Shown here: piece after piece, positions 11,401 to 20,410 of the stretch
Layout: each line of letters starts with the position of its first letter
How positions within the stretch are numbered: position 1 is the stretch's first letter
NCBI GenBank assembly: GCA_029263455.1
Contig: JAJCXM010000007.1
Location: 62,001 to 126,000 of the forward strand
Direction of reading: 5' to 3'
Length of the DNA stretch: 64,000 bases
Source of the DNA: Holophagae bacterium
GTDB taxonomy: Bacteria; Acidobacteriota; Holophagae; Acanthopleuribacterales; Acanthopleuribacteraceae
Notes under the pieces: model-generated
The model's input: only the letters and a program-made list of their open reading frames with translations
Told to the model about the DNA's origin: nothing
Database searches by the model: none
Program-made: the position numbers and the translations under genes

Positions 11401-14400
11401 TATCTAGGAGCCCGAAATGGTGGATGGCCCCGCTTCCTTGAGCGTGGTGGTTGACGACGTGGAACTTCCAGTCTCCATAGGCGAGTCCCGAAAGGGTGTA
11501 GCTCTGTTGGCCGAGAACGTCGTAACTACTCGGTGTGCCGTCAGGCGCAATGGCATGGATGGTCACATCCATTTCCGGGTCATTGCCGTAGCGTAGGTCG
11601 GGAAAGTGAACGATGCCGTCTTCGGGCAGATTTTGGAAAAGGATCTCATCGCTCAGGCCGGCTGGGTTTCCATCAAGGTCGAAGAACAAGATGTCGATGT
11701 TGTTGACACCAAGTTGCCAAGGATAGACCAGCACAACCACTTCTACGGATGCGCCATCCGAGCTTGGAAGCAGGGTATATGGGACGTCACGGTAGTTGAT
11801 ACGTACATGGTGAGACTCGGGTCCATTGTATACGTAGACCGTGCGATCGGGATCCAAGACGAAACCCGGATCACTCACAGTGAATTCGAGGTGCTGCGGC
11901 AATGAATCAAAAGGACCGCTGTCACTGATAACAATCTGTGTGGCGGATGGCCATTCCACAAAGTGAGAGGTCGTCGTGCGGGCGCTGGAAAGACCCGTTA
12001 CCTCGACTCTAATCTCGTTGGTGCCTACTTTCCATGGGTTGATGAAATCCGCTACATGGAATGTCCAGTTGTCCAAGGATTGGTTATAGGTGAAGTTCAT
12101 CCAGCTTCTGCCCGGGAATCCAGCGCGAAGTTGGGCAGCGGGTTTGTCGGTCGTCGCGACGAGATCGGCTTCTCCCGTCCCGGTTAGCGTCATGGTCAGG
12201 TTTGCTGATGGCGGCACGACATCCAAGACAATATCTTGCAGCTCTTGGTAGCCGGGTTGCAACATGAGATCGCTAACCATGCGAGCTCCAGAACCGTTGT
12301 AGTACTGAGCGACGGTTAGACTAGTCGTGTCCCAGGTTGGGAGGTAGTCCCAGGTGAGGAAGGGATTGGCCGTACGGTATTTGGGCGATGTCCAGCCCAA
12401 AGCGGAGACACGCACATAAGAGTTGAGGAACGCACCCTCGGTGTTGTGAGCCGATAGACGCACAGACGCGGTCTCTTGCGGGATCTTTTCGCGCAGTTCA
12501 AAGACCTGATCGGGAGTGGACACGGTGATTGGGTCACTCCAGTGAAAGACAGGTGAGTTTTCTGGGTTGAATTGAAGGCGCCAAGTACCAGGGGGAAGGC
12601 TCATCACGCCAAGCCCCCCCGTGTAGTAGCGCGTTTCGTAGTAGTTGTTTCCAGATGCGGGATACCGCCGGACCGTGAACTTGGGAATAGGGACGTCCCA
12701 GAAATCGGCGAAGAATACATTGGCACGCACCCAAAATGGTAGAGCTTGCGCGCCGAGCGCTTCGTAGCGGTTCACGGTGCCGAACAGAATGTCGATGCTC
12801 GGGTTCCATTGATTCTTTGGGATCGTAGACGTCGAGAGACGCCACTGTCCTTCGGGAAGAAGCGGAAAATAGGCTTGCTGCTGGCCTTGCATGTTCTCGC
12901 CGACTGCAGCCGTGAAGGTTTTCAAGGTGGTTGCGACTTCGATGACCTGACCCTCAATCAAGGGCGTGCCGCCGTCGAACTCACCAATGAACACCAAGGG
13001 CGAACTACCTGGCACTTCGATGGTCTCGGAAACACGGTTGCCGGGCACCACGCTGATCTGACCATTGACTAGGACTCCGGATACGGGATCGACGTAGCGA
13101 TAGCTATAGGAACCCTGAATGACAAAACGAAATCCCACCTGATCATTGCCGTCCAGAACGCGCACAAAGTTAACGCCCTGACCCTGGAGCTCGATCAGGC
13201 CAAAGCGGTGCGGGAACCCACGTTGTGTGAAGTGGAAGTCCAGATCGCCGACGTTCGAGTTGACGGGAACGGTGACTCGGGTGACTTGGTCCTCGCCGAT
13301 GATGACATTAGCCGCGCCGTAGTATTGCTGGTCTAGGGTCACAATGTGGACTTCGATATTCTCACCTTTAGTAATGTTTTTGATCCGAGCCAGTCCCGAT
13401 CCGTCGGTGTACGCGCGAGAACGGCCACTGACGATCGCGCCTTCGATGGGCGCCATCGTGGCCTGATCTACGACCGTGACCTCCAGAATACGCGGGAGTT
13501 CCACCGTGAATAGGTAGTCTGCTTCAGGGTCGTCGAGCTGAATGTCGTATTCGCGCACGACGTAGCTATGGCTTTGGCTTGCGTCGATGGTTATACGCAA
13601 ATGCACGCGTCCTTCCAGGAAATCGAATTGGATAGGAGTCCCATCGGGGTAAATAACGGAACCTTGACGATGGGCTAATCCGCCCAGAGCGGTCCATTCC
13701 CATTGCACAAGAATGCGTTCTTCAATGTTTTCATTGGTGTCCCATTGGAATCCAATCAGAGGTCGGAACTCGGGGATATCTAGGTAGGCTTGGGCCTCTG
13801 TAGTGGCATCGCTGACGATCTCGGTGTGGACCATAGTGACCAGCGTGTTGTCGGGTGTCTCCACCAGGAACGTAATGGGACCGGCCGGTAGAAATGGGGT
13901 CAGAAAATCGGCGTTTGCGCCGTCCAGATGACCACCGAAGAGTTGGTTTACACCGCGGAAAACTGTGAGTTTGGCGCCAACTGCCAAGTCGCCTGTTGAC
14001 AGGTAGCCCGTCAAATGGAGCTTGCCCACGGGCTGCATCACCACCCTAAGATCCTCGGTTTCCGGTACTGAGAAACTCACGGTGCTATGGCGATTGGTGA
14101 AGGGGTCGTAGACGGAAAGGGAGTAGTTACCGCGAGTAAGCGAGGGAAAACTAAAAAGACCGTCGATGTCGCTGGTGCCTAGTAACACCTGTTTGCTCAC
14201 ACCGGTGGCTCTGCTCCCCGAGTAGGCTAAAGTCCCTGACTGACGAGCCAAGGTGAGTTGGGCATCTGGGACTGGAGTTCCGGTGTCGTTCACGATACTG
14301 CCGATGAAGTCCTGTCCCGGTTGGATGGTGAGCTGGATACGTTCGTTGTTTTCACCGACGGTGCCATACCATCCATCGGCAACACCGGTCGAGATTTGCA

Positions 14401-17400
14401 TGGCCAAAACTGACCAGCGTCCCAGGGGCAGGTCCGGCAGTGTCATGACGCCGCTTTGCGAATCGGGTTCGTAGCGCTGTTCCTGCCAAAGCTTGTTGTC
14501 CTTGAAAATCTGGAGGAAGATGCCGTCGTTAAGGGGTTCCCCGGTGCCGTCTTGGACCGCGATCTGCAATTCACTCAACGGGCGGATGACGATGTCGATG
14601 GGACGTCCATCATCGGCCAATTCGACAACCGTGCGTTCGCAGAAACCGTTATAAGGTGCAGAAGGCCCTTCGTAGATGATGCAAAAAGGAATGGTCGTTC
14701 GCACTTGGAAACTAGGTTCAAAGTTCTCTTCGGACAGGGTCACAAGTTCCTCAAGCGTAACTTCCTGCATTGAGTTGTCGATGACTTGGGCTTGGGTAAA
14801 GTGCACCGAACCGACGCTCACACGCCGTCCCAAGGTGTCCCAGATACGTACGGGGACGTGGATATTGCCATTTAAGCTGATCGGAAGAAACGGGACCGCC
14901 AATCGCTGGTCCCAGAGCCATTTTCCCTGTCCAAAACGGCCAGTATCGTTGTCAAACACTTGGGCGCTGAATGTGTAGCTCACTGCGCCATCAGGAATCT
15001 CGATGTTGTGAAGGTCGATGGCCCCGGCTTCGGTGGTGAAGAAATCACCTAAGAAGATGTCGCCTTGAGGCATTTCGGGACCATGGGCCTCAACGGATAG
15101 GCGGTACTTAATTTGGGACTCCACATGTTCGTTCATGGCGTCGAACACTTGACCAGCGATGCTGATAAATTTCGGAACGATGACGCGTTTCTTACGCAAT
15201 AGCAGATCGCCCTCGAATGTTTGACCTGATGTGACCACGACGGTGGCCTCGGTTTTGACGTAGTTGGCCCGCAGTCCCTGCGAGGGCAACATGACAACAT
15301 CAGCGGTACCCGGATTGAGTCCGGTCAAGACGACTTCGCCTTGCGCATCGGTGACATTGGCGTAGGTGGATCCAGCACTGTCTTTAAGCTCAACCCAGAC
15401 ATTCTCAAGACGTTCGAGCGTGTCCTCGGAATAAATGGTTAGATGAGCGGAGCCGCTCTCGGGAAACGTGACGGTGGTTTGACCCTGAAACACGTCGAGC
15501 GGACGGGTGTAGATCTTCCCCGTGGTACGAAAGTTAATCGGATGTTGGGTCTCGATGAACATGGCGTACTCGAATTCCGGCACGAAGCCGACCCATTCAA
15601 ATGTGATATGCCCGTCAGCGCCGCTGAGCGCCGCTTGAGCGGGAAACCGCGGAAGTTCGGGTCGTTGGTAGTCGCTGACTTGGACCCATGCATTTGGCAA
15701 GGGAGAACCGTTCTCGTCAATCACCTGAACGTCCAGCGTAAATGGCGAATCGAGTATGAAGCTGATTTGGGTTTCGAGCTGATTGGGCGAGGCCAAGGTG
15801 AATCCTTGCGTGTGAATGACGCCGTACTTGCGAACGGTTGCCGTTCCAAAGCCCACCATCACGCCCTCAAAGACGACAATTCCAGTCTCGTCGGACTCTT
15901 GGATGGTTCGCGAAAGACCATCGCGAACCTCGACCGCTATCCCTGCAACCGGGGTGCCCATGCTGTCCTCGACGTGGACGGTCAAAGTGCCAGTCTCAGA
16001 TGGCGTGTACAAGAACGTTCCCAAATCGACCGTCTCGCCTGCGTGGGCCTCCACGGTTCGCCAATCTACCTGTGAGAAACTAAACCAATCGCGTATGTAC
16101 AAGATGTCCATGGTCCCTTCGGGAACTTCAAACGTGATGTTCCCGTTATCAAATCCCTTCAAACCGACCCCGGCAAAAATGTTGGGAACGGTGCTCGGCG
16201 GAATGCCACCGAAAACGGTGCCGTAATGACGAATGAGAATAGCGCCATCGGTAAGTGGAACCGTGTCCCCGTTCTCGTCAAGCGTGCGCATTTGGGCTGT
16301 TAGAGTGGCGGGCACTGTAGCTGGGTCAAGGGTGATCACCGTTCCCAGGTTATTGGGCCTTAGAGTGAAGGATTGGGCGTCGAAGCCCCCGACGCCTTGG
16401 GCCAAGATGCTAATCGGACCCAAACGCATATTCGTGAACTGGATAGACTCGCCGGGAAGCAGCGCGTGACTGACTCGAAACTCGTCTTGGTCAAGCGCTT
16501 GAACGTAGACAATGTCTTCGGGCAGCGCTTCTTCACCGCTGGCGAGCGAGGGGATCTGTACTTGGAAATGACCACGCGGAGTAAACACAAAGTCATAACG
16601 AACGGCCTGTCCTGCATAGCGTCCGTAAATGAGTCGATCAACTTGACGCCCGTTCCAACGTACGCTCCAAAGTAGATCGGGCGTTCTTGTCGAACAGGGA
16701 TAAGGAGGGTTGGCAGGGCATTGGCCGCAGCATGGATAGCGAGGGTCATCGTGATTGCGGTAGAACGGCCAATAATCCACGTGATAAGAGCCGTCGAGTC
16801 CGGTTAGCACGCCAAACTCTTGGATGTAGCTTTGGCCGTGTTGGCGGGTTTGTGCCTGTTGCTCGGCCAGTAACTCAAGGGATTGTTTGATCTGCATTGC
16901 CAAATCTTGGTTGCCGCTAGCCGCCAGCTCGTCGTAACCGTCGAACTCAATGGCAGGTGCGTTATTGAGCCGCGTCGCGGTCTGAATCAAGCGCACTTCC
17001 GCGGCCGGAACAGGCTCACCGCTGGGGCCGAGCACGATCCCGTCTAGGGTGGTGCCGTGCAGGTACTCAGACATTTGGATAGCCCGAGTAGCGGGCTCAA
17101 GTGGCGTACCGCCGACGGACTGAACGCCGTCGTCCATGTGGATGTCGCGTTCGATCAAGCCCATGGGGTTACGTGCCCAGACTTGAATAACGTGATCGGT
17201 TAGGCGATCGGCTCGCAGGACTTGGTTGTTGTCTATCTTGAAGCGGCTGGCAAAGGCCTCATCCAACAGGACCGGTGCACTGAAATAGAGCAGCACCTGG
17301 CGTCCGTAAAGGTCGGGGTCGATGGTCAGGAGTTCTAGGCCAACTTGGCGGGCAGCTAGTAACGTCGGCGATTGGGGCTCGCCCCAGACCCACTGTGGAT

Positions 17401-19624
17401 AGACACGCGTACCATCTTCGATGAACTCGAGGTTGAATCCGTTCCAGATAACGGTCACTTCGCCACCTTGGGTTGTGAAGGTGAATCGACCCCAACGTCG
17501 ACCATCGAAGAACCAGCCGGCAGTACTGGTGGTTGTCGGTTGCCACGTGATGTGTTCGAAATCGTCGCGGAAGAAGGTGCCTGTCACATCGGAGCCACTG
17601 CCAAAGGGTCCAAAGGAGAGTGCCCCTCTGGCTCCGCTCAGTGGATCGTTCTCAACCAAGAAAGCCAGGCAGGGGGCCATGACATCGGCCGTCATCAGGT
17701 CTTCGATGCCATTGACTTCGTTAGCCAGGTTTTGAGCCCATTCCGCGTACTTACTGTCTTGTTGGAGAAAATCCAACAAGGATTTCGGTTGAGCTAGGGT
17801 TGCAAAGAAGAAGTCCAGAACCAGGTCGCGTTTCTGCTCCTCAATCGTCCCTGAACGGGGTTTCAAGTAGGCGAATGTGAGTGCCTGGATCCAGTCCTTA
17901 ATGGCATCTTCGGGGATGTAGCGCAGGCCGTTTTCTTCGGTGCCGGGCGGGATCTGAGCCAAGCTAAGTGCCCGACCAGCTACGGTTTTTAGGTCTGCTT
18001 CTACGCTGTTTGGGAAGAAAAAGGGAGCTTCAGAAAGGCGACTCAACGCACGTGGCATGATCAGCGTCATGGCGGAAAGCGGAAGGCCGTGTTCGCCCAC
18101 CGCAACATGAATGGAATAGGTTAGTGGGCCGCCTAGATCTTCTCCACCACTGAGCTGCGTCACGGCAACTTTGCCGGTGCTCAGGCTAATTAGGTTCATG
18201 CGGAATATAGCTTCATCACCTTCGTTTTCCAGGTCCACAACTGAGACCGGGGTGCCGTTGACGAGTGGCGTGATGTCGTTGAGCTGAGCTCCCTGAATAG
18301 CATTCGAGTCGATCTCAAAACGCAAGTCGTACACTGGAACGCCATTACGGTTGGTGAAAATGGCGTCGATATCGAATTCCTCGCCTTCGCGGACGACCGA
18401 AGGGATATCGAAGTGCAGGCTCATCTCAGGGCGACGAATGTACAGATACCCGCGTGCATCGCCAGTGATGGGATACGAGGCGCCGTCATCGGCCAGAATC
18501 GTGCCGCGAAAATGAAAATCGAGTGTTTGTTCGCCTGGTTTAAGCGCTTCTATGACCCAAGAGGCGAAACCTCGCTGTTGTGGACCAATTTCATTGGTAT
18601 CGTCAGCGTTTCCAGCAACGCCGTCCGGGCCCGGACCGGTAACATAGATATCGGAGTACTGTGGGCTGCCACCGAGATCCGGCAGGCTTAGGGAATCGCT
18701 ATTAAATGACATCTCCGCGCTGAGGTTGCGGACGGTGTAGCTAGTGTCCTCAGGAGCCACGTTGAGCAATATCAAAGTGGGCTTGAAAAAGCTATTGAGG
18801 TAGCCGATGTTGGCTGGCAAGACGATCAGCGCATCTAGTTGAGGTAGGGTCCGTCGTGGACGAGGAATAGACTGGGTGGTTGCCTGAAAGACATCGGGTG
18901 ACGATTTAACTTTGACCCGCGGTGGGCGTTCCCAGACCAGGTGGACTGGATAGAATTTCAGCGAATGGTTCTGTGTCTTAATGGCTTCGTATTCACCACT
19001 GATCTCGTTCTTGATTAAGACAATTTCAGTGTCAATGGTTTCGCCGGGCTGGATCTCTAACTCAAGGTCAACTTGAATTCCAACGTATGAGTCGTCGTTG
19101 ATGGAGACGCCTAGCTCTTCCATTTCCTGTCGCGAAAGTCGATTGATCTCGACCTCGGGGATCAGGATCTCGCCAAGCACTTCCACAGTCAGGTTTTGGC
19201 TAAACACGCGTATCACCTGGCCACTTTGGTTAAGGATGCGCCAGCCACTTACTGATCCCACACCTTCTCCGCCGCCCGCCTGGAAAACAACAGATCCAGA
19301 CCAGGTTAAAGGAATTGTCTTTAAGGTCGGAGCAGCTCCGCCAGGAGGTTGATATTCCATGGCGAGTTGCCAGCCCTGAGGTATGGCTTGCGGGTTATCG
19401 CTGAAGTCGTTTTGATTGAATCGAAACCCAACTTTAAAAGGGATGTCCTTGATGGCGACGACATAAGCGGGTTCTGCGGTTAACTCGAGACCAATTAAGT
19501 CCCATGTTTCGTCAGCTTGCACGAATCCCGAGCCAACGACCCACGTCATCAGAATGGCAATAGGTTTGAATAGCAAACCTGATAGCGCAAAACGCTTCTC
19601 GGCAGACACCAATCCTGAAGCCAT
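5459..19624 (-). CDS. Giant secreted multidomain surface protein, about 4,721 residues
   Basis: One open frame of more than 14 kb. I choose the ATG at 19624 because GGAGG lies 6 bases before it; ATGs at 19630 and 19639 are worse placed. A signal peptide ends near a V-Q-A-D site at about residue 38. The bulk is beta-rich. Carboxypeptidase-regulatory/CNA-B-like folds are visible near residues 860, 1215, 1295, 1395, 1775, 2045, 2850 and 3015. Two LamG-like domains lie at about 3095-3330 and 3365-3580, and a chitobiase/hexosaminidase C-terminal-type module at about 3590-3665. A Gly-rich, beta-helix-like stretch covers about 3755-3900. A helical segment near 540-650 and a Cys cluster near 955-970 stand out. 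No catalytic domain was recognised. An extracellular structural or adhesive role is inferred. It lies downstream of the sigma factor and just ahead of the LamG/PKD gene. Confidence 0.9.
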   Translation of the reverse strand: MASGLVSAEKRFALSGLLFKPIAILMTWVVGSGFVQADETWDLIGLELTAEPAYVVAIKDIPFKVGFRFNQNDFSDNPQAIPQGWQLAMEYQPPGGAAPTLKTIPLTWSGSVVFQAGGGEGVGSVSGWRILNQSGQVIRVFSQNLTVEVLGEILIPEVEINRLSRQEMEELGVSINDDSYVGIQVDLELEIQPGETIDTEIVLIKNEISGEYEAIKTQNHSLKFYPVHLVWERPPRVKVKSSPDVFQATTQSIPRPRRTLPQLDALIVLPANIGYLNSFFKPTLILLNVAPEDTSYTVRNLSAEMSFNSDSLSLPDLGGSPQYSDIYVTGPGPDGVAGNADDTNEIGPQQRGFASWVIEALKPGEQTLDFHFRGTILADDGASYPITGDARGYLYIRRPEMSLHFDIPSVVREGEEFDIDAIFTNRNGVPVYDLRFEIDSNAIQGAQLNDITPLVNGTPVSVVDLENEGDEAIFRMNLISLSTGKVAVTQLSGGEDLGGPLTYSIHVAVGEHGLPLSAMTLIMPRALSRLSEAPFFFPNSVEADLKTVAGRALSLAQIPPGTEENGLRYIPEDAIKDWIQALTFAYLKPRSGTIEEQKRDLVLDFFFATLAQPKSLLDFLQQDSKYAEWAQNLANEVNGIEDLMTADVMAPCLAFLVENDPLSGARGALSFGPFGSGSDVTGTFFRDDFEHITWQPTTTSTAGWFFDGRRWGRFTFTTQGGEVTVIWNGFNLEFIEDGTRVYPQWVWGEPQSPTLLAARQVGLELLTIDPDLYGRQVLLYFSAPVLLDEAFASRFKIDNNQVLRADRLTDHVIQVWARNPMGLIERDIHMDDGVQSVGGTPLEPATRAIQMSEYLHGTTLDGIVLGPSGEPVPAAEVRLIQTATRLNNAPAIEFDGYDELAASGNQDLAMQIKQSLELLAEQQAQTRQHGQSYIQEFGVLTGLDGSYHVDYWPFYRNHDDPRYPCCGQCPANPPYPCSTRTPDLLWSVRWNGRQVDRLIYGRYAGQAVRYDFVFTPRGHFQVQIPSLASGEEALPEDIVYVQALDQDEFRVSHALLPGESIQFTNMRLGPISILAQGVGGFDAQSFTLRPNNLGTVITLDPATVPATLTAQMRTLDENGDTVPLTDGAILIRHYGTVFGGIPPSTVPNIFAGVGLKGFDNGNITFEVPEGTMDILYIRDWFSFSQVDWRTVEAHAGETVDLGTFLYTPSETGTLTVHVEDSMGTPVAGIAVEVRDGLSRTIQESDETGIVVFEGVMVGFGTATVRKYGVIHTQGFTLASPNQLETQISFILDSPFTLDVQVIDENGSPLPNAWVQVSDYQRPELPRFPAQAALSGADGHITFEWVGFVPEFEYAMFIETQHPINFRTTGKIYTRPLDVFQGQTTVTFPESGSAHLTIYSEDTLERLENVWVELKDSAGSTYANVTDAQGEVVLTGLNPGTADVVMLPSQGLRANYVKTEATVVVTSGQTFEGDLLLRKKRVIVPKFISIAGQVFDAMNEHVESQIKYRLSVEAHGPEMPQGDIFLGDFFTTEAGAIDLHNIEIPDGAVSYTFSAQVFDNDTGRFGQGKWLWDQRLAVPFLPISLNGNIHVPVRIWDTLGRRVSVGSVHFTQAQVIDNSMQEVTLEELVTLSEENFEPSFQVRTTIPFCIIYEGPSAPYNGFCERTVVELADDGRPIDIVIRPLSELQIAVQDGTGEPLNDGIFLQIFKDNKLWQEQRYEPDSQSGVMTLPDLPLGRWSVLAMQISTGVADGWYGTVGENNERIQLTIQPGQDFIGSIVNDTGTPVPDAQLTLARQSGTLAYSGSRATGVSKQVLLGTSDIDGLFSFPSLTRGNYSLSVYDPFTNRHSTVSFSVPETEDLRVVMQPVGKLHLTGYLSTGDLAVGAKLTVFRGVNQLFGGHLDGANADFLTPFLPAGPITFLVETPDNTLVTMVHTEIVSDATTEAQAYLDIPEFRPLIGFQWDTNENIEERILVQWEWTALGGLAHRQGSVIYPDGTPIQFDFLEGRVHLRITIDASQSHSYVVREYDIQLDDPEADYLFTVELPRILEVTVVDQATMAPIEGAIVSGRSRAYTDGSGLARIKNITKGENIEVHIVTLDQQYYGAANVIIGEDQVTRVTVPVNSNVGDLDFHFTQRGFPHRFGLIELQGQGVNFVRVLDGNDQVGFRFVIQGSYSYRYVDPVSGVLVNGQISVVPGNRVSETIEVPGSSPLVFIGEFDGGTPLIEGQVIEVATTLKTFTAAVGENMQGQQQAYFPLLPEGQWRLSTSTIPKNQWNPSIDILFGTVNRYEALGAQALPFWVRANVFFADFWDVPIPKFTVRRYPASGNNYYETRYYTGGLGVMSLPPGTWRLQFNPENSPVFHWSDPITVSTPDQVFELREKIPQETASVRLSAHNTEGAFLNSYVRVSALGWTSPKYRTANPFLTWDYLPTWDTTSLTVAQYYNGSGARMVSDLMLQPGYQELQDIVLDVVPPSANLTMTLTGTGEADLVATTDKPAAQLRAGFPGRSWMNFTYNQSLDNWTFHVADFINPWKVGTNEIRVEVTGLSSARTTTSHFVEWPSATQIVISDSGPFDSLPQHLEFTVSDPGFVLDPDRTVYVYNGPESHHVRINYRDVPYTLLPSSDGASVEVVVLVYPWQLGVNNIDILFFDLDGNPAGLSDEILFQNLPEDGIVHFPDLRYGNDPEMDVTIHAIAPDGTPSSYDVLGQQSYTLSGLAYGDWKFHVVNHHAQGSGAIHHFGLLDSPTGIQFNNPPLQANSMTYTVLNRFGQPYPGVEVHVVTNGSEPKIWDHGTKTTNSNGQVTWVDLPLRLYSYSTQYYKVTVDYGNYQVTSTHAPTDQTVQDPGGGDILVRALDSFTNLEPIPGLEIYLDDEWVGTTDLQGEWASDDTYILGTQLDLRVQGTTSTGGDVFYDETITAIQDRLDVNLLLEPYYEGQLDLSLGSGFEGLQGTLEFERYSLSFPFTGTQSLPVQEGHYEIEVTSRWGDVWFSVPVDIARNQTAALTLNGPPASQTATAAVHVQDTSGTAIANAIVVADGVSLGTTDTNGDLNLSMFPTTYRFVTAAVQGSISQNVTLSAGEAQTVTLTTSEFSAQSIANNLVWFKADPGTLYVDEGAIAQWVDLSGQNNDGIQNQKENRPITRTSDYGTHQTVVFDGENDFFDMPAGFDNFNFGLTAIFVANIGQKTQSQSATWLELGQQNGSYQVELLKLGGSRNLYYKVEAPSAQTINEPEVIDYYRTSAYTVHQQGTAVKMLTDNVQEGVGTVHVPTGVPRDLNRIGASATGNSTFFGELVEVMIFNRALTPAELDTVHAYLSDTYGTYTPTAAWIASLPQEAQDETHRLQLSRDEAQRYAGFVAAHPELPTRGMAFWADADQGAITVEGETVGWQDQSYRQHPARPGEIWNNQFYVPSFPETSPNLINGKDAWHFDGSHFFQIHDIAPTLSLDATIFTVAYPTRIGYSSRLSLWSVADETRYVRQRLSVYATGHLELNYELIHEAPLLDRWSIVAFGQQANGNTYTRVNGEPGLDGLSLTPDPDTAQLNIGGDGSSNFTGEIAEVIVYDRTLSSDEIEQVEYYLAERYALDVAVPEPHFDPAGGIYPTAQTITLNALVSLGAIHYTLDGSEPDETDPFVVPGGTLSITADTLLRARLYIPNKSPGKIASATYLIRDLGANAYLAQPNDTIWAVGTTGQDVEGMDIYVSGTELTCIGPHDFASMTVINGAVVTHRTQEIPGIDLTISGDVLIDHSSRFDASERGYVKGTGPGRSTNGYAAGYGGRGSGGTFAGPTYGDPYDPRDLGSGGDTISSQGGGTGGGVVILDITGSLTLNGAIEANGQHGRSSDASGSGGSVNIHAERILGTGHISAHGGDGNYADWVTDSGTNGGGGGRVALTYDEALSTFDIDRVSTRNGIDGDSQSGSIVINGGFHTAPTTLIYKLITGEPNTAGRYIRLNHTDGRELTEITDQNGDVAFSGIRVGDVWEIQFSMDGTNWYLVGDLSVGQREYLRSYLNICMNDIVYIHARYDLRGKELEWFIDGQATYIYSVHTDSSSYDRYILLAPIAGLHTLVEAYLPGFSNPIFSQTLFLDCNASNTVGPATWPSTALRTYAADGTSYIPYRNDVATYLQELLYVDQVTGAEYPAAVPSYYTYIAASGGSLYYNLRCPTDGSVALRYRLAAPTSEAVIAQGLAQAVDGSFPVTLPFPVADLLVLDDLGNPLPDFKYYSESFSETVGVTPDYENHHHFILVNGYPYNYDFDYSIRYDDIWVEPGTLTTSALVDTGTANLGPHFKLIAPQQVTATTVDLNVGNSEALSWIANMVSDIGGEKEHDGQAHVDTYQLWDDTEIIDNEIPFYLSPGRLWAAYASRFPTRYGTAGSVGEQEILDWLPGNELQTADIEVRLDTNWIMQLTDTYFGYQLWTYDWDLTYISEATGASDYDPYYKSQTAKRRDIDSFYLFDVPVGNRAWIFVTYEADIGNAYKSGKDLGTSQAIARVYEVQITQDHVDNGIDLPFQAYEPYVWDSEHSIGLGPGFITDRVDYGGGYEENFPRFCFGSPYYFIPNRFFLNPLGWIGFVDTHSSSTDDKLAFRTHLIDFSGRLGGTELSIPLSFSGQFGTTYDPTQSMATTDFHLGMLTGLSGAAVEPTLTNPVEGNNFEGTFNMHMVFTLPFEMQNEWDLVFPAMVGPINTSATQFNQEFQDWKTAFPNLTDPFWLELPQEWRDAAQNWQLP

Positions 19625-19639
19625 GATCATCCTCCGCAC

Positions 19640-19792
19640 CCATCAACCCGAAGCCAAAATTCAGAGAAAGCGACGCCCAATCAACCAGAGGTGGTTGCTG
19701 CCGCTCCTGTCATTTATTGGTTCTTTGTGTATTTAGGCGAGAAAAACGCGCGAAAAGTGTCAAAAAATTTGTATTTGTTGCAGGTTCTTTAT
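19640..19792 (-). promoter_or_regulatory. Leader region of the giant gene; promoter not resolved
   Basis: This 153-base gap between the sigma factor stop and the giant gene is AT-rich at its sigma-proximal side. On the minus strand it has a TTGACA hexamer (19763-19758) inside an A/T tract. The nearest TAAATA is 22 bases further on, too far for a normal housekeeping promoter. No terminator hairpin is evident after the sigma gene. Either the operon reads through, or an ECF-type promoter lies here. Confidence 0.3.
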
Positions 19793-20392
19793 TTAAACCT
19801 GAGGTTTAGTGTCCCCGCTCGTTTCCAATCTCCTGTAAAGCCAGGCCTTTGCCAATCTCCAGTTGCGAATGACGGTGGATCGAGAACAGTTCAGTAATTC
19901 GGCGGACTCGTCAATAGACAGCCCGCCAAAGAAGCGCAGTTCTACCAATCGGGCTTTCTCGGGATCTATTTCGGTCAGTGCATCCAATGCGTAGTGAACG
20001 GCTAATATATGATCGGGTCGCTGGACCGATATCTCACTCGAATGATTCAAAGAGACCATGGCTATATGGCCGCCCCTCTTCTCGCTCAAGTGGGCGCGAG
20101 CATGGTCAGTCAAAATTCGTCGCATGGTTGTGGCCGCGACGGCAAAAAAATGAGTTCGATTCTTCCAAGAAATCTCCTGATGCCCAATTAACCGGAAATA
20201 GGCTTCATGGACAAGTGCCGTGGGCTCGAGTGTGTGATCTGCACGTTCGCTTTGCAAGCATTGTCGTGCCATTTGGCGCAGCGTGTCATAGACCAACACG
20301 ATTAACTGTTCAGGAGCTTCTTGGCTCCCTTGCTGCCACTCGTTCAATAACTGGGTGATATCGTTTGGTTCCTGTACAGACATGATCGCCAT
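19793..20392 (-). CDS. ECF-family RNA polymerase sigma factor
   Basis: The 199-residue protein matches the Sigma70_ECF group common in Acidobacteriota and Planctomycetes. Region 2 carries the A-L-V-H-E-A-Y-F-R-L stretch and F-F-A-V-A-A-T-T-M-R-R. The C-terminal region 4 helix-turn-helix has V-E-L-R-F-F-G-G-L-S and R-S-T-V-I-R-N-W. It should direct RNA polymerase to a small regulon. No membrane anti-sigma factor is seen. Instead a Ser/Thr kinase gene ends 18 bases upstream, which suggests control by phosphorylation, as known for some ECF groups paired with kinases. The start may be 20392 or 20383; neither has a strong ribosome site. The giant gene follows on the same strand and is an obvious candidate target. 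Confidence 0.93.
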   Translation of the reverse strand: MAIMSVQEPNDITQLLNEWQQGSQEAPEQLIVLVYDTLRQMARQCLQSERADHTLEPTALVHEAYFRLIGHQEISWKNRTHFFAVAATTMRRILTDHARAHLSEKRGGHIAMVSLNHSSEISVQRPDHILAVHYALDALTEIDPEKARLVELRFFGGLSIDESAELLNCSRSTVIRNWRLAKAWLYRRLETSGDTKPQV

Positions 20393-20410
20393 TTTTGTTT
20401 AGTGAGTGTC

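Noticed and set aside
15443-16075. 210-codon open frame on the plus strand inside the giant gene
   Set aside because: It is antisense to a continuous 4,721-codon gene, has no ribosome site or family signature, and many similar antisense frames occur along the same gene.
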